From the NCBI RefSeq assembly GCF_029227915.1, contig NC_079882.1, forward strand, positions 14,408,501-14,472,500: 64,000 nucleotides of DNA, written 5' to 3'. The notes beneath the pieces are model-generated. The model made no database searches. It saw only the letters and a program-made list of their open reading frames with translations, and had not been told where the DNA came from. The stretch's first letter is position 1. Every line of letters starts with the position of its first letter. This document shows positions 9,913 to 20,902 of this stretch, piece by piece. The translations under genes were made by a program, and so were the position numbers. The stretch comes from Hydractinia symbiolongicarpus (lineage: Eukaryota > Cnidaria > Hydrozoa > Anthoathecata > Hydractiniidae).

Positions 9913-11944
9913 AAATTTTGTCTTTGTCTTTTAATATAAAAAACTCAATGAAATAATATACACGTATATACAACTTATTTTCTACAATTGCTTTCTTTAA
10001 TCAAATTAATTAAATCGCTGAGTGGAATCAGCGAACTGTGTTCTGTTGTCAATCGTACTTAATAACCTGCTTGTATTCTTGAAAGAAATGACTTTTGAAC
10101 ACATCTCAACTAAAAATACATTTAATTCCTCCACAGGATACTTTCTTCCTTTCACGGTGCCGGCAATAAATCTTAAGCTTGTAATTAAACAGGTAATAAA
10201 TAATGATAAGGGAAATCTTCTGAAGCATTAACACGAATTTGTATGAGAAATGTAAACGTGTTGCCATAGTTTTTTTTGTTTAGACGTCCGGTAAAATATG
10301 TGCGTTACGGTAGCGGAAAATTTAATGCGTTTTATTTTTCAACTTTTTCATCCTACGCACTCTGATGACCGAAATCCTGCTTTTAAAACTTTATTCGAAA
10401 TAAAATCCTAATTCATTATTTGATGCTACATTTTTTAACTGGATCAAACGCCTTTGCACAATCTTTTTTTGAATAATTAGATCGGATTTCATTGCTCTAT
10501 AACCATAATTATTGTAATTATTCCGAATATTTATACAGGATACAGCCTTGGAAACACTGTTATTAATGAGGGTTCTGTGTTCTGAATGTATACATTAAGT
10601 AAACACCGGTATTGCCTACCCAATTTCCCCTTACATATCATAGGTTAACACGTAGCTGTGGTAAAGACACTTGCTAAGCATGCTTGCGCTGTAAACCACG
10701 GACCTTGTGATTACGAAGCGAACTTCATAACCACAAATTTGAGATCGATAAAAGCATACGCTTTCTATTGTATATAATAACAAGAATCTTTGCTGCTCTA
10801 ACACTGACTTCAAAGGCGATTTTTCCTTATACACAGGGAGTCGGACTCAAGGGCTAATATATGATGATATCAGCCGCAAATATCTGAAAATCATAATTTA
10901 CCATATTTTTTCGAAATTACTCAGCGCTGCGATGTTGTTCCCGGCTTCTGTTAGCGCTAACACTTGTGAAAACCATACATCTGAACTTCACGGTTGACTA
11001 AGAAACCATGACTTTGAACTAAAGGCAATGCAAAGATAGAAAAGAAAGTTTTAAATAATATTTTAACTTGGATTAACAAGATTTTAAGCACTCCACAATG
11101 AGTATTACAGAACGATGTCTGGTGATGATGGATGGTCATTTTAAGCCACCTAGTACCATGCCAGCGCTGCAGAGGCGCATTTGTTTTTAACATTTCATAA
11201 CTTGCTCTTTCAGGGAACATTTATCTGTTGTGTGTTTTGGAGGACAGGAATTAATATTTTACATTTTTTCACAACGTGTTATACGGAAAGTGCTTGAAGA
11301 TCTTGATGGCGGTGCAAAAGTACACTTAAGAAATTTATACATATATTTTGTCCCCGGTTTTTTTTATAACATTGCATGTACACTTGAGGGTACACTTACA
11401 AATGGTAACTTTCGGGGACAATGCAAAATATGCTTTTTACGGGTACATTTTAAATATACAATAATTATCCAAAAATATGTAGGATATAATTACTTTGAAA
11501 TTATTCAGTCCTAAAGGTCGTTCTCCACTGTTTAATTCATAGCAATATGATTGCTTGGCTGATATATTACGTCTTAGTTGAAAAAAATCTGCTTTTCTTC
11601 GCCCTATTTTTTGCCGGCCAATCAAAAACGTAGTTAGTTTAAATTTGCCGCGAGTATAAAAAAGTATTTTTAATTGTGAAATACTCACAAAACGGCAACA
11701 AGTAAAACCGCGTGCCACACCCCATCAACCCGCCAGCTGACGCAATTCACTTCTAAATTTTTAATTGGGGACTTTCACTTATTTTAATTTTTACACAATA
11801 CGATGCATGCGAAGCAACTCCTCTCTTGCGAAGACAATGTTTGGGTAACACAGATTACACAATGTTTTATGGTAAAGCTGGTTGACAATGAGAACACAGA
11901 GAATTTGTCAACAATGGCTTTATAATCACAGTCCGCTATGCGAA
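9913..11944. other. Non-coding stretch
   Basis: No supported gene. It may hold the promoter and 5-prime leader of the ankyrin gene next to 9912. Short frames here lack family signatures. Confidence 0.35.
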
Positions 11945-12012
11945 ATGCCTACCTTATCGGGGAAAAAAGTCGGGGGGAAATTTCGTCGGGTTAAAATTTC
12001 GTCGGAAAAAAA
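11945..12012 (+). repeat. Dispersed TTTCGTCGG-type repeat
   Basis: Contains TTATCGG, GTCGG and two close copies of AATTTCGTCGG. The same word order appears reversed at 48661-48752, so this is a dispersed repeat family. No protein is encoded. Confidence 0.45.
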
Positions 12013-13250
12013 TTAAGTCACTAGTGGAAATCCAACCTCTTTTTTAGCTCTATTCTTAACCTCCAGAGTTTCATTCCGGCCTACTGCAACACACCCATTC
12101 ATCTGCGATTCAACAACTGCCCTAGGATAACCTCGTTTAAAAAACCATTTAGACAATTCGCTCATTCTTTCTTCACATACCTTATCATCCGAACATAGTC
12201 TCCTTATACGTAATGCCTGACTATAAATACAAGATGTTTTCACATGGAAAGGATGACAGGAATCAAAATGTAAATACTGATGTCCGTCAATATCTTTACA
12301 ATGCAAGTCTGTTTTAAAATATTTTTAAGTTTCACGTTAACATGTAAGAAGTTAAAACTGTCCGAAGACCTTTCGTGTGTAAAGATTAGGGTGAAACCGA
12401 TTAAGCCTATTCAAAAATACATCAAGTCCTTCACTACTGCTGGTCAAGATAAAAAAAATGTCATCTATGTACCGTAACCAGACAAGGGGTTTAACTACTT
12501 CCTTTTCCAAAAAGTCGGTTTCAGCCTTATCTATAAATATACACGCGTAAGGTGGGGCAAACTTAGTTCCTATAGCAGTACCAGAAAGCTGATGAAACGT
12601 TTCCGAGTTAAATTCAAAAAAATAATTCCGGAGAACGAACTCTGCCATTTTTACTAAGTCGTCGCTTGGGATAGCTTTAACTTCTCGCAATTCCAGCCTT
12701 TCTCTAAGAGCCTCGAGACCTATGTCATGTGGGATACTGAGATATAGGCCTACAACATGCAGTTACCATAATGGCAACCATAGGAACCCAGCCAAGATCC
12801 TTAAGTTTTCTCAAAGAATCACCAGTATCCTTCAGATACTACTTACCAGATTGCATAACTGGTTTAAGGTGGAAGTCTAGAAACTCCGAGGGTTTTTCAG
12901 TTGGCGAGCCACAGTTAGAAATAACTAATCTACCAGGCACATTCTCTTGCCTTTTGTGAATCTTGGGAAGTAAATAAAATTTACACATATTGGAGGCTTT
13001 TAGAAAATCATACGTAAAAATATTTACATTCTTTTTCAGTAATGTACTTCCTAGAATGAAATTTTTTTAATATATCATTGCTTAAATTCACAAGTTTAAT
13101 AAGATCTCTTTCACAACATACGTTAGTATCAGAAAGCAGTTTTTTAGCTTTTGCAATGTAATCCGATCGGTTCCAAACAACTATACAAGATCCCTTATCT
13201 GCAGGCTTAGAACGAAAGAACGAAAAAAGTTCTCCTTCCAGTTGACTCAA
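12013..13250 (-). pseudogene. Penelope-like element reverse transcriptase, truncated
   Basis: Read leftward. The N-terminal part (13250-13008) contains SKPADKGSCIVVWNRSDYI. A middle piece carries CKFYLLPKIHK-like and PGRLVISNCGSPTEKPSEFL motifs (about 12990-12860). The RT core is at 12690-12352, with LSGTAIGTKFAPPYACIFID and the catalytic box RYIDDIFFI. A C-terminal thumb-like piece (12306-12013) ends with PLVT. These motifs are typical of Penelope-like elements. Several frames are used, and no GIY-YIG endonuclease is found past 12013, so the copy is both internally broken and 3-prime truncated. Confidence 0.8.
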
Positions 13251-13269
13251 GAGATAGATAAAGGTTTCT

Positions 13270-13605
13270 CTGGGACAATCTGTTGACTGTCAACGCAAAT
13301 CGTTAATATCAATGAATTTCCACCTCCCCCGTATTCCTTTGATAGTCTATGTTAATTAAAATATGTAGGAATCACCATCATAAGAGTATCTGATTCAACT
13401 CGTTATCATCGGTGATTCACCAACATTAGAGTATCTAATTCAATTCGTTGACATCAGTGAATCACCACCTCCATCGTAGTCCTTCGATATCTTTCTGGGA
13501 CAATCTATTGAGTATCGAATTCAAATCGTTAATATCGGTGAATCTCCACCATAAGAGTATCGAATTCAAATCGTTAAAATCGATGAATCGCCACCATAAG
13601 AGTGG
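13270..13605. repeat. Tandem repeat, about 45-bp unit
   Basis: Diverged units of the type GAGTATCGAATTCAAATCGT followed by a GGTGAATC(T/G)CCACCATAA block. The phrase TCTGGGACAATCT(G/A)TTGA occurs at about 13270 and 13494, indicating a higher-order duplication of about 225 bp. It directly precedes the Polinton block starting at 13781. Confidence 0.65.
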
Positions 13606-13770
13606 CGTAGCATATGTGATAAATCCGACGGCAACCGACAGAATCCGATAAATTCTATCACGTTGGTATCCGACAGTATCTGACGAAGGCATCATGCACA
13701 AGTGGAGTAAGGGAAATCCAAAAATGTGTCAATTTCTGTCCATGTAAAAAATGTATTAATAACTAAATTT

Positions 13771-13780
13771 GTATAAATAA
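13771..13780 (+). promoter_or_regulatory. Start-abutting motif, polB/SAP gene
   Basis: GTATAAATAA immediately precedes ATG 13781. It is a clear instance of the shared Polinton start motif. Confidence 0.5.
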
Positions 13781-15720
13781 ATGAATGCCTCGGATTTGTC
13801 CAGAGAAATAAAAAATCCAAGTCAAAAATCTATAATAAAGATGAACACAAGAACTGTTAAAGAATTGCGTGCAATAGCAAAGGATCGTTGTTTGAAAGGC
13901 TATTCTAGGCTACTCAAGGCTGACCTTATCACCCTATTGGAAGCGCCTCAGAGGCCGCTAAGATCACCAAGATCAAGAAAAGTGGTCGGGCCTGTGACGA
14001 TAGTGACTACACCTGAGGCCATGGATATCTATGAAAAGCAAGAGATGTCGAAGAATCGATCAGTAGTTAAAAGTAAGATGCAAAGATGGTACGATTGGTT
14101 AATCAACGCTGTACCGAAGCCTATAAAAGAGCGTGTAAAAGACGCTTACAAGGGCTTCAAGAGTAACATTATGGCCTTGTACAACAAAGCAAAAAGCATC
14201 GTGGCAAAACCTATGCTTCACGACGAAGTTGAAGAGGAGGCAGAGGAAGGCTATCTCGACGGTACCAATGATCTATTTGAAGAGGGTGAAGAAGACGATC
14301 CTGACCTCACACCCAAAGAGCATAAACATGCAATGCACAATACCTTCAGAAGCTTTCGTATACCGGGTATTAACAAAGCTGATGTTGAGGGATAATGTGG
14401 AAAAAGAAGAGAGTATTAGTCATTGAGCCTGGCGCGGAAGACCAGCTAGAAGGTGAATACTTCCAAGAGACTGGGGAAGGATCCTATGATAGGGTAGGTA
14501 AACCCTTTAACAGTAACGTGACCGAATTTTTTTAGGGTAGATGTATTGGATATCATGTTTTTATATATTAAAAAACAAGTAGGGTACCCAGCTCTACCGC
14601 AGAGTGAATTTACTATCGATCGAATCGTGCATTTAGATGTAGACTTCCATAAACTGCAGCTCATAAGAGGTTCCTCATATACAGAAGTGAAAAAAGGCAC
14701 TCGTCGACCCTAAAAATGAAGATGAACAGTGTTTCAAATGGAGTGTTATTGCGGCACTGCATCATGAAGAGATTGGCGCACATAGCGAGCGTATATCCAA
14801 TCTAAAAAAATTCGAAGATCTCTACAACTGGCAGGGCATAGAGTTTCCAACAACTAGCAAAAATATTTCTAAGTTTGAGAAGAACAATGATGACATTGCG
14901 GTAAACGCGTTGTGTGTAACGAAAAATATTTTGCAACGATCCAACCACAACATGACGCGTAGTAAACAGGTAAACCTACTGCTCATCACAGACGGTAATA
15001 AGACGCACTACACCTACATCAAAAGCCTATCAAGATTGTTAGGTAGGTTTCTAAGAAGAACAAGGAAATGCATTTTTGTATAAACTGTCTGTCAGGATTC
15101 AAAACAATCGAATCGAGGGATAAGCATTGTAAAGATCACGAAGCGGTTAAGATAACGATGCCAAAAGAAAATGAAAAATGGTTGAAATATCAGGTTGGTC
15201 ATATGCAACTTAAGGTACCGTTTGCGATTTATGCAGATTTTTAAAGTATATGATACATTCCAACAGCAGCCGATGACGGAGCTCACGGAGGTGGAAAATA
15301 AAAAGTATAACGATTCAACAAAATGCCACATCTGTATGAAAGCATTCGACGATCCTGGGCATAATCGCAAGGTTCGAGATCACTGTCATTATACAGGTCT
15401 GAACCGAGGTGTAGCCCATAACAATTGCAACCTAGCGTATAAAATTCCAACACATATCCTCATCATCTTCCATAATCTAAGTGGGTACGACGCGCATCTT
15501 TTCATTAGAGAATTAAAAAATAAGTACAATACGCAAGTCATTGGTGTGATAGCTGAAAATTCTGAAAATATATCAGTTTTAACATAAAAATCATAGTGCC
15601 GTTAGCAGGCATTACCAACTCGAGTGAAGAGCAGGTATTAAATAGCTGCAATTAATGGCGGCGAGTCTTGAAAAATTATCGAGAAATCTGACCGATAGGC
15701 AGTGCAAAAACCTACCAAAA
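13781..15720 (+). pseudogene. Polinton DNA polymerase B, N-terminal half (copy A), with SAP-like lead
   Basis: The first 204 codons are unbroken: a SAP/Rho-N-like segment (TVKELRAIAKDRCLKGYSRL, about residues 25-55), a KPIKERVKDAYKGFKSNIM helix, then an acidic stretch. A frameshift near 14390 leads into the polymerase N-terminal region (ALHHEEIG at about 14756, LLITDGNKTHYTYI at about 14970, CINCLSGFKTIESRDKHC at about 15075). The exonuclease lead FAIYADF (about 15222) is followed at once by downstream sequence, so the acidic ExoI region is deleted. A later frame (15195-15587) has a C-x2-C/H-rich, endonuclease VII-like module (KVRDHCHYTGLNRG) and the ExoII-like HNLSGYDAHLF. The palm domain is absent. 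The SAP lead may be a separate gene. Confidence 0.75.
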
Positions 15721-16056
15721 ACGTAAGAGAGATTATAATTTCTATGTTCTGGGACAGTGTTGTTTTCCTACTGCCCCAGCACTCCTTCCGATATCCAAGA
15801 ACATGATTTCGGGGTTAAAGCGGAAAATGGAGATCCGGTGGATATCTGGGGTCAAAGTGTATGGTTTTACGGTTAAAGCGTAAAATCCCCCGCTTCTCCT
15901 ACATCCCCTGACCTTCAACGATCTTTGACAGAGTGTGACGTCATCATGCGCCAATTAAATCAGGGAAATCCCCATTATTCAAACCGCGACCGCCTGTTCG
16001 AGTATCCTAATCCAGAATTTTAACAAAAAACGATAAACGTGAGTAGTTGATTCAGA
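15721..16056. other. Intergenic stretch in the Polinton block
   Basis: No gene recognised. It follows the truncation point of the polymerase and precedes the repeat-protein gene. It contains a CATCATGC...AGGGAAATCC pattern also seen near 13690-13715, possibly a shared promoter or terminal remnant. Confidence 0.35.
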
Positions 16057-16752
16057 AATATCCTTACACAATTATTCGATAATCTGGAATATTATCAAAA
16101 AACGCAGGAAATGTGGAATAAAGCAGTTGAGGAGGATCACAATGCACTCGAGTATGTTCCGGATCGATTCAAGACCCGGGAAATGGGTAACCGTGCCTTT
16201 GCAGGAGAGCCCTATATGCTGAACTATCTTCCAGATCATCTCAAAAAACAGGAAATGTGTCATAGGGCCGTTGAAAAAAGGTCCTGGTGCCTCAGGTATG
16301 TTCCGGATCGATTCAATCCCCAGGAAATGTGCAATAAGGTAGTTGAAGAGGATCACAATGCACTCGAGTATGTCCCGGATCGATTGAAGACCAGGGAAAT
16401 GTGTAATCGTGCTGTTGAAGGAGAGCCCTATATGCTCGACTATGACCACGAGATGTGCACCAGAGCCGTCGAACGGTATCTCTCTACTATCGCATATGCT
16501 CCAAAATATCTCATGAGCTAAGAGATGTGCAACATGGCCATTGAAATGGATCCCGATCTGCTCAAGCCAAAATGGGTCCCAGACTGGTTTATTACTCCGG
16601 ATATGCGTAAGAAGGCCGTGTTTGAATCTGAATTGTTTGATGTCTATCGGCAGCGGAAGGCACAGAAGGCTTTAATTAGGAAAGAGCTGCTTCCATTGGC
16701 ATGGCATCCAGCCTGATATTGGAATTGGTGCATGCCGGAGGACGAGAACTAA
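16057..16752 (+). pseudogene. DUF4116-like repeat protein, copy 1
   Basis: About seven imperfect repeats of roughly 25 residues, each built on (E/K)MC(N/H)(K/R)AVE followed by LEYVPDRFKT. They run from about 16090 to 16600 with one in-frame TAA at 16519-16521. The C-terminus has a conserved-looking end, RKELLPLAWHPA, then a stop and NWCMPEDEN. The repeat pattern is that of DUF4116-type domains found in large DNA viruses, some eukaryotic genomes and Polinton-like contexts; the function is unknown. A second shorter copy follows at 17262. Two stops make this one a pseudogene. Confidence 0.65.
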
Positions 16753-16800
16753 GAGATTTCAAAATTATGGGAGCCTTAAATGTATTGATCAAATTTTTTT

Positions 16801-16820
16801 GTATAAATAAATAAAAAAAT
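16801..16820 (+). promoter_or_regulatory. Start-abutting motif, small membrane gene
   Basis: GTATAAATAAATAAAAAAAT ends at the ATG at 16821. It is a near repeat of the motif before 13781. Confidence 0.5.
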
Positions 16821-17030
16821 ATGAGTTGTAAATCATTTTTCAAAATAATTAAAGATATGTTGAGTGTATTTTTTATCAGCGCCGGAGTCTCTATGTTATT
16901 ATTGACACTGGCCTTAGCGGGAATGAATGAACAAGATAAGGAACTGATTGAAAAACTAAAGGGTCGGATTTCTAAATTTGAAAACAAGGAACTTGAAAAA
17001 CTAAGGGATAGGGCTGGTGATTTAGAATAA
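16821..17030 (+). CDS. Small membrane protein with coiled-coil tail
   Basis: A clean 69-residue frame. Residues about 12-34 form one strongly hydrophobic helix (MLSVFFISAGVSMLLLTLAL), followed by a short linker and a charged helical tail (DKELIEKLKGRISKFENKEL). The start is set by the TATAAATAA motif just upstream. It lies between the two DUF4116-like genes on the same strand. It is one of the few unbroken Polinton-block genes here. Family unknown; a small virion or holin-like membrane role is speculation. Confidence 0.55.
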   Translation: MSCKSFFKIIKDMLSVFFISAGVSMLLLTLALAGMNEQDKELIEKLKGRISKFENKELEKLRDRAGDLE

Positions 17031-17261
17031 TCTCCTCATAATTCAGTGTATTTTATGGTTTAGAAGAACTATAAAATAAAACGATGAAAAAACAGTGCGA
17101 TGATTTTGAATGTGTGCTTGATGAATATGATAGATGCAAGGTAAAATTTTAGGTTGGCATTTTTATCATGAATATATGTTGTATACCGGTGGTTTTTGTA
17201 AATTTTTGACCAAAAAAAAAAAAAAAAGTATTGATCAAAAAAATGTATAATATAAGACAAA

Positions 17262-17647
17262 ATGACTGTTAAAGAATGGTATATACCGGAACATCTCAAC
17301 GCTGAGGAGATGTGTAGCAACGCAGTAGAATATGACCCCCATATGTTCAAGTATGTTCCCGATCGATTCAAGCCCAGGAAATGTGCAGCAAGGCATTTAA
17401 GGAGTATCCCTGGATGTTCGAGCATGTTCCGGATCGCTTCAAGACCCAGGAAATGTGCCATAAGGCAGTTGAAGAAAAGCCCTATATACTCGAGTATGTT
17501 CCGGATCGATTCAAAACCCAAGAAATGTGCAGCAGGACCGTTGAAGCAGACCCCAATACGCTCAGGCATGTTCCGGATCATCTAAAAACACAGGAAATGT
17601 GTATTAATGCTATCAGGGAGGCGCTATACATAATTAAGTCTATCTGA
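17262..17647 (+). pseudogene. DUF4116-like repeat protein, copy 2
   Basis: It starts at ATG 17262 with a repeat (EHLNAEEMCSNAVEYDPHMF), then shifts frame near 17378 and continues through four more MC-x-KAVEE / YVPDRFKTQ repeats, ending at TGA 17645-17647. The repeats are closer to each other than to copy 1. The final stop codon lies within the left arm of a perfect 20-bp hairpin (17632-17674). It lacks the AWHP-type C-terminus of copy 1. Confidence 0.6.
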
Positions 17648-17674
17648 AAATGGAATTTTCAGATAGACTTAATT
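17632..17674. terminator. Perfect 20-bp inverted repeat at gene end
   Basis: Arms 17632-17651 and 17655-17674 are exact reverse complements with a GGA loop. It includes the stop codon of the preceding gene. It could form a 3-prime stem-loop, or be a recent snap-back duplication. Confidence 0.55.
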
Positions 17675-17765
17675 ATTAACTATCTGAAAATCATGAATTT
17701 GGTTCAACGCATCTTCTATTTTTGTGACCAAAAAAATAAAAAGTATTGATCAAATTTTTATTTCA

Positions 17766-17772
17766 TAAATAA
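17766..17772 (+). promoter_or_regulatory. Start-abutting motif, ssDNA-binding-like gene
   Basis: CATAAATAA directly before ATG 17773. Confidence 0.45.
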
Positions 17773-18396
17773 ATGAGCATGTTTAAATTTGGAGATTAAA
17801 TTATTAAATCAAAAGAATTTTACAGTAATTTCACACCCCTAAATGTCGAAGAAGTGAACCTTGAAAACCTAATGGTGAGTGAGTCAATTCTGGCAAACAA
17901 AGGTAAAGATGAACGGTTTGTGATTGGCTATTATGACCAAGACGGCAACCTATCCCCGTTACTAATAAAAACCCCTAAAAATATCTACTCTCAGGGTGTC
18001 TCTTATTATAGTCCGAATTCAGCGTTCACCATGCCGTTCGATCTTGGTGATTATCCGGAATTTTCAAAAAAACATGACGAAATCTTAAAAAAAGTGGAGT
18101 GGAAAGTGGGGCTTGCTTCACCAACATAGGTGTGAGAAAGATCGTTATATCAACCCCAAACTCAAAGAATTTGAAGGTAAAATTAGAACCAATTTTCATC
18201 AGAAAAAAATACCACAGGAATCTTGTGAGTGTACATAAAAATAAAAATAGGAAGTTATTATAGGCGAGGGTGCAACTATTACATCCAAACTTATTTGGGA
18301 GAGTGTAAATATAATGATAGGTTGATAGGTAGGGTGCTAATTATTTGAGTGAATCTGATGATGATGATGATGACGAGAGCTTAACTGTGTTGTAAA
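17773..18396 (+). pseudogene. Candidate single-stranded DNA-binding protein
   Basis: It starts at ATG 17773 with an early TAA, then reads through NLENLMVSESILANKGKDER and a beta-rich segment with PLLIKTPKNIYSQGVSYYSP. A frameshift near 18110 and later breaks follow, with YINPKLKEFEGKIRTNF and a Cys-containing YLGECKYNDR segment still readable. The end is a strongly acidic tail of six Asp in a row, terminating at TAA 18394-18396. The layout (a beta-rich body with IKTP, then an acidic C-terminal tail) resembles ssDNA-binding proteins of large DNA viruses. The call is by pattern only; a structural search would settle it. Confidence 0.4.
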
Positions 18397-18425
18397 TATA
18401 GTTGATCAAGAACTATATGAAATAA

Positions 18426-18608
18426 ATGAACGCGCTTCGAAAAGAAGCTAAATTACTGGATGTTCCTCGTTATTCTGCACTGAATAAGCCTGGTCTACTT
18501 GAGGCAATCCGCAAAGCTAAGTTCAAGGATATTTCAACGCAAACAGACGGTCCTTATTGCAAACCTTGTGTTCAAATTGCATATGAAAAAAATCTTAAAA
18601 AATATTGA
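18426..18608 (+). pseudogene. SAP-like short gene with CxxC motif
   Basis: It starts at ATG 18426 after AATAA. Sixty residues: a SAP/Rho-N-like helix pair (NALRKEAKLLDVPRYSALNK) and STQTDGPYCKPCVQIAYEKN, which carries one CxxC. The frame ends at TGA 18606-18608, but readable related codons continue to about 18835, interrupted by the 24-bp inverted repeat at 18683-18734. Probably the front of a longer broken gene. A similar SAP-like lead is found before the polymerase at 13781. Confidence 0.45.
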
Positions 18609-18682
18609 CAAGATCTCACTACGCGAAATATAGTACATGATGGGAATTTACGGATCCATGCTGATACTGGTGATGTGATCGG

Positions 18683-18734
18683 TACATGCTGTGTGTATAT
18701 TCGATCTCGCGATCGAATATACACGCAGCATGTA
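18683..18734. repeat. 24-bp inverted repeat (hairpin)
   Basis: Arms 18683-18706 and 18711-18734 pair with one mismatch around a four-base loop. It lies within a decayed gene, so it is more likely a snap-back duplication than a regulatory site. Confidence 0.55.
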
Positions 18735-18847
18735 GTTTTGTAGGAGTATATTTCCTATAAAACTTATGGTCTTAATGCACCTCAGCAGAAAGCAATAAAG
18801 GCCTGGTTCCGTCAGTAAAACTGTATCTGGATGAAGTCGGTTGATTT

Positions 18848-19429
18848 TCACCTCCTTTTCCACAACATTTGTAACGTCTTTATATCGAATAGGCAGGTGG
18901 GGAATCTAAGTAGCGGCGGCATACTGTACAGATTGAATTTTAAATATTCATCTTTACCTTCCTGTCTACCTTTTCCCAGTAACTGGGCACGTTCTTGTTC
19001 ATTGATATTATTAACGAAACGTCTAACTCGTTGGCGCATTTGCTCTTTTAGCACTATATATCGCTGTTTTCCTGTATAATTAGACTGAATTCATATTCAT
19101 TGATAACATCATCGCTAATGGCTTTCGAAATTAGATCAATGATAGAATTCAGCTTTGATTCAGCAAGCAGTCTAATATTTTCATGTTTTTGTGATTTCGC
19201 CTAATCTTTTTGAAGCATTCCTCAAGCAGGCCTGTCCGATTCCCATAGCTATCCACCCATGGCAATAGCGAACCCAAGTGCCATGCATCTTGGACTTTTT
19301 CGCGAGTCCATCCTGCTCTTTTATTTCTTTTCGAAAGTACTGTTCGATTTCCTCAATCCTTTTTAACCTCTGGTTCTGACTTTCACCATACTCCGGTGCG
19401 ACTGGTTCGAATGCAGGATATATTTTCAT
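18848..19429 (-). pseudogene. Conserved Polinton-linked protein of unknown function
   Basis: Starts at ATG 19429 (MKIYPAFEPVAPEYGES), followed by a charged helical region (QRLKRIEEIEQYFRKEIKEQ) and a partly hydrophobic Gly/Trp/Ile segment (HGWIAMGIGQACL). A frame change near 19185 leads into KHENIRLLAESKLNSIIDLI-like codons, and another into the piece at 19054-18848 with EQMRQRVRRFVNNINEQERA. It is downstream of, and on the same strand as, the penton-like gene. The order penton then this gene probably belongs to a leftward unit. Function unknown. Confidence 0.45.
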
Positions 19430-19439
19430 ACTATCACTC

Positions 19440-20878
19440 TTTTATTTATTCTATGAGCAACTGCATTATGATTCCTGTAAAAGCTACATTTTTTCAGGAT
19501 GATACTGATCGGTCAGCAGGAAGTAAAGTTGATCCGTCGAGCCTTTCAATGGAAGGTAGACTGGTGTGTTGAAATTCTAGGTGAGCATATCTCCCCAAGA
19601 GTTTAATTCTTTAGTGGTTAATATCGCGAGGATTTTTTATTCTTCCCCGTTAAGCAAGCAATCGTTTTGATCTAACTGAGGCAGACTAAACTTAATCTCT
19701 GGTAATTATCGGTGATATAGTATCCATCATAATCCCCAGTCGTATAGTATTTTACACTATCGGGTAGATCAGGTAATCCAATGAGTTTTTGAAGTGCTTC
19801 ATCAATACTAAATTTAAATCCACTATCCACACGAAGTCTGCAGTACCCATTAGTCAATACAATTATCATTACCTTTCCATTAACCTGTTTGTTGATGAGG
19901 GCTGCCAGACCCCCGATTTTGTATAACCTTTTCATGATAAAGATCCGGGTATCGGGGTCATGAGATCCCGATTTCTCCTTCAAGATATTAAAAGCGGTAT
20001 CTCTAAATAAATTCAACCACCCGCCTCGAATACTGATTGATTTTAACCCTATTCGGTCCGGGGTTTTTCAAACATACTATGACCGGGGGGGGGGCGGATT
20101 CCGCCCCCCCTCAATAACTTTTCATAGGGTTGTTCAAATTGAATCAAACTTGGCACACTTATAGTACGTCATAAAAGGAACAAAATGGCGCCAAAAAAAA
20201 TTTTCTTGCGTCAGCACATTTTCTGTGACGTCATTAAAAGCTTGAAAATTGTTAAAAATGCCACTATCTGCTTAAAATATAATTACTTTTGTTCTAGAGC
20301 TAAATTTTTACATTCTGTTTGAAGTTTCTGAAAGCTAAATAAAAGTTAATTAAAATATCTTCCAGTTTTTACATGGATCGGATAAAAAATTGCCAAAAAT
20401 TGCCCGAAAATCCGTTTTTTTTCGATTTTCGGGTAAAATCCGGCAAAATCGGGAAATCGGATTAGTCACGTGTTCAAATTATTAAAAATGATTCTTTTTG
20501 ATGAAACAAAGTTGTGTTGCAAGTTTCAAGTTCTAAGGATAATCCTAACAGGAGTTATAATATTTTCCCCATTATAAGGATTTCATAGAGATTTTTAGGG
20601 GTAGTTTCGAGTAATGGCCAATATCAAAGCCTCTGAAAGGTATGTGACCTAAAAAATTAGCATGCAGGTGTCTAATAGATAAATCTTGAAACTCAGTATG
20701 TATCATAGCCATATAACAAAGCAATCAGGAGTTATTAAAAAAAAACCGTTAGGGGGGGGCGGAATCCGCCCCCCCCCCCCCCCGGACCGAATAGGGTTAA
20801 CGCGATCCTTGTGCCCTGACCTAGATAATGATGAATAATCGTGGGGCTGTTGATATTAGTAATAAAGAGTTGTTTCAT
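19440..20878 (-). pseudogene. Polinton penton-like minor capsid protein, copy B, split by a piggyBac-type insertion
   Basis: It starts at the minus ATG 20878-20876 with MKQLFI, matching the MKQLYV start of copy A at 5737. The coding sequence is interrupted at a TTAA by the element at 20047-20796 and resumes exactly in frame beyond it. The body frame (20016-19672) contains RIFIMKRLYKIGGLAALINK and NGYCRLRVDSGFKFSIDEAL. A second, jelly-roll-like half runs on to about 19440 with stops and a frameshift (LTTKELNSWGDML). Assignment as penton follows copy A and location. Apart from the insertion, point breaks also inactivate it. Confidence 0.55.
20043..20800. mobile_element. piggyBac-type non-autonomous element
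   Basis: The element 20047-20796 (750 bp) has perfect 17-bp inverted ends beginning CCCTATTCGGTCCGGGG and is flanked by TTAA at 20043-20046 and 20797-20800, the piggyBac target duplication. Inside each end is a G-run/C-run palindrome (about 20084-20108 and 20752-20786, core GGCGGAATCCGCC). There is no transposase. Removing the element and one TTAA gives a continuous capsid-gene reading frame, which shows precise insertion. Confidence 0.85.
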
Positions 20879-20902
20879 GTTTTATTTATACGAATAAACG
20901 AT

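Noticed and set aside
13680-15970. CATCATGC...AGGGAAATCC at 13690 and 15945 as Polinton terminal repeats
   Set aside because: Similarity covers too few bases, in direct orientation, and one copy is internal to the gene block.
16072-16449. Minus-strand 125-codon frame with internal repeats
   Set aside because: Antisense shadow of the DUF4116-like repeats.
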